A DNA stretch of 64,000 bases from Terriglobia bacterium (GTDB taxonomy: Bacteria; Acidobacteriota; Terriglobia; 20CM-2-55-15), in the NCBI GenBank assembly GCA_036496425.1, contig DASXLG010000367.1, positions 20,935-84,934 of the forward strand. Direction: 5' to 3'. Every line of letters begins with the position of its first letter. Position 1 is the first letter of the stretch. A program made the position numbers and the translations under genes. The notes under the pieces are model-generated. The model worked only from the letters and a program-made list of their open reading frames with translations. It had not been told where the DNA came from and searched no databases. This document shows positions 63,386 through 64,000 of the stretch, one piece after another.

Positions 63386-64000
63386 ATGTCGAAACTCTTC
63401 TCGCAACCTATGAACAGAAGGCAGGCTCTCGAAGTGCTGGGAATCTCCGCGGCAGCGGCGGCGTTCCCGGGCGGACTCTCCGCGCAACCGCAGGGCCCTG
63501 CCTTTCCCAAGGGCTCCGTCATCCGGACGCTGCTCAAAGACTATGCCCCGGAAGAGCTGGCGGGCGGCGCCACGCTATTTCATGAGCACATGCAACTGGG
63601 CCGGGATTTCAACGCGAAGTTTTCCGCCGCCGGCGCTGCGGTCCGGGCCGCGAATGGTTTGCCGCCGGCTCCCGCGCGCGGAGGGGGAGGCGGCGCAGGC
63701 CGCGGCAGCGGATCGGGGCGGGGAAGCTTCACTCCGCCGCCGGACATCCTGCACGACGTGGATCTCATGGCCGCCGAAGTCGCGAAAGTGAAAGCGGCAG
63801 GCGTGGCCTGCATCGTCGACGCAGGACACGCCGAAATGGGGCGCGACATCGGTTTCCTGCGGCAGGTTGCGATGAAATGCGGCGTGCCGATCGTGGCCGG
63901 CGGCGGATTCTATACCCAGCCGTTCTACCCGAAAGAAATCTCGACGATGTCCGAGGACCAGATCTTCAAGGCGCTCATCAAGCAGGTGGACGACGACACC
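63386..64000 (+). CDS. Tat-exported phosphotriesterase-like hydrolase, 3' end beyond window
   Basis: The first 205 residues of a metal-dependent hydrolase. The N-terminus carries a twin-arginine signal (NRRQALEVLGISAAAAAFPG). The barrel begins with the HxH metal pair in ATLFHEHMQLG, and the segment CIVDAGHAEMGRDIGFLRQV is the second strand of phosphotriesterase/lactonase-like amidohydrolases (V-D-x3-x-GR-D). A Gly/Arg-rich insert (about residues 95-115) interrupts the early barrel. The gene runs off the window end. Function (lactonase, phosphotriesterase or other) is undetermined. Confidence 0.85.
   Translation, partial: MSKLFSQPMNRRQALEVLGISAAAAAFPGGLSAQPQGPAFPKGSVIRTLLKDYAPEELAGGATLFHEHMQLGRDFNAKFSAAGAAVRAANGLPPAPARGGGGGAGRGSGSGRGSFTPPPDILHDVDLMAAEVAKVKAAGVACIVDAGHAEMGRDIGFLRQVAMKCGVPIVAGGGFYTQPFYPKEISTMSEDQIFKALIKQVDDDT

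Overview
The window looks like a chromosomal contig of a soil-type Acidobacteriota bacterium. This is inferred from gene content, not from a marker gene: a TIGR03435-family secreted protein, an M56/BlaR1-type peptidase whose C-terminus is built from BamA-like POTRA sequence, many signal-peptide-bearing amidohydrolases, the leucine/methylmalonyl-CoA cluster and an archaeal-type ProRS all fit that group. Base composition is moderately high G+C almost everywhere. The exception is about 41.3-44.2 kb, which is visibly richer in A/T.  Layout. 0-4.2 kb: histidine degradation (hutH, hutU cut by the window edge) divergent from a Tat-exported amidohydrolase. 4.2-9 kb: a decayed stretch with a TIGR03435 gene, a 41-bp hairpin-containing tandem array, REP-like palindromes, a frameshifted M56-POTRA chimera with a blaI remnant, a HEPN/MNT pair and a broken nucleotidyltransferase. 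9-16.5 kb: a lipoprotein pair, a methyltransferase, an EamA transporter, a coiled-coil protein and a broken TIG-domain secreted protein. 16.5-26.2 kb: leucine catabolism on the minus strand (hmgL, separate biotin carboxylase and BCCP, methylglutaconyl-CoA hydratase, MCC beta, methylmalonyl-CoA mutase large and B12 subunits), with a thioesterase, a cupin and a radical SAM gene inserted. 26.3-31.3 kb: proS, a CDF-like membrane protein, an amidohydrolase and a Fur-box-controlled FTR1 iron permease operon. 31.3-37.2 kb: the imuA-imuB-dnaE2 mutasome divergent from udgX across a probable LexA operator. 37.2-41.2 kb: TPR protein, ClC channel, SDR.  41.2-44.4 kb is a probable small genomic island. It holds a three-gene operon of unknown function (lipoprotein, small helical protein, 310-residue protein), then about 600 bp of non-coding or decayed DNA, then an integrase N-terminal remnant abutting tRNA-Glu(CTC). 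44.4-64 kb returns to ordinary chromosome: BON protein, GNAT, Lhr helicase, an MBL-fold protein with two paralogous secreted proteins, an encapsulin-ferritin compartment, a NatAB-like ABC exporter with a permease-CPBP fusion, an HDOD protein, VOC and aldo/keto reductase enzymes, and a partial phosphotriesterase-like gene.  The most striking overall property is repeat load. At least five unrelated short palindromic or tandem repeat families sit at gene ends, operon junctions and even inside genes. One family consists of long inverted repeats (perfect arms of 23, 33 and 44 bp) whose arms are phased, degenerate 9-nt words. Another adds 15-codon units in frame to protein ends. A third supplies stop codons to truncated genes.
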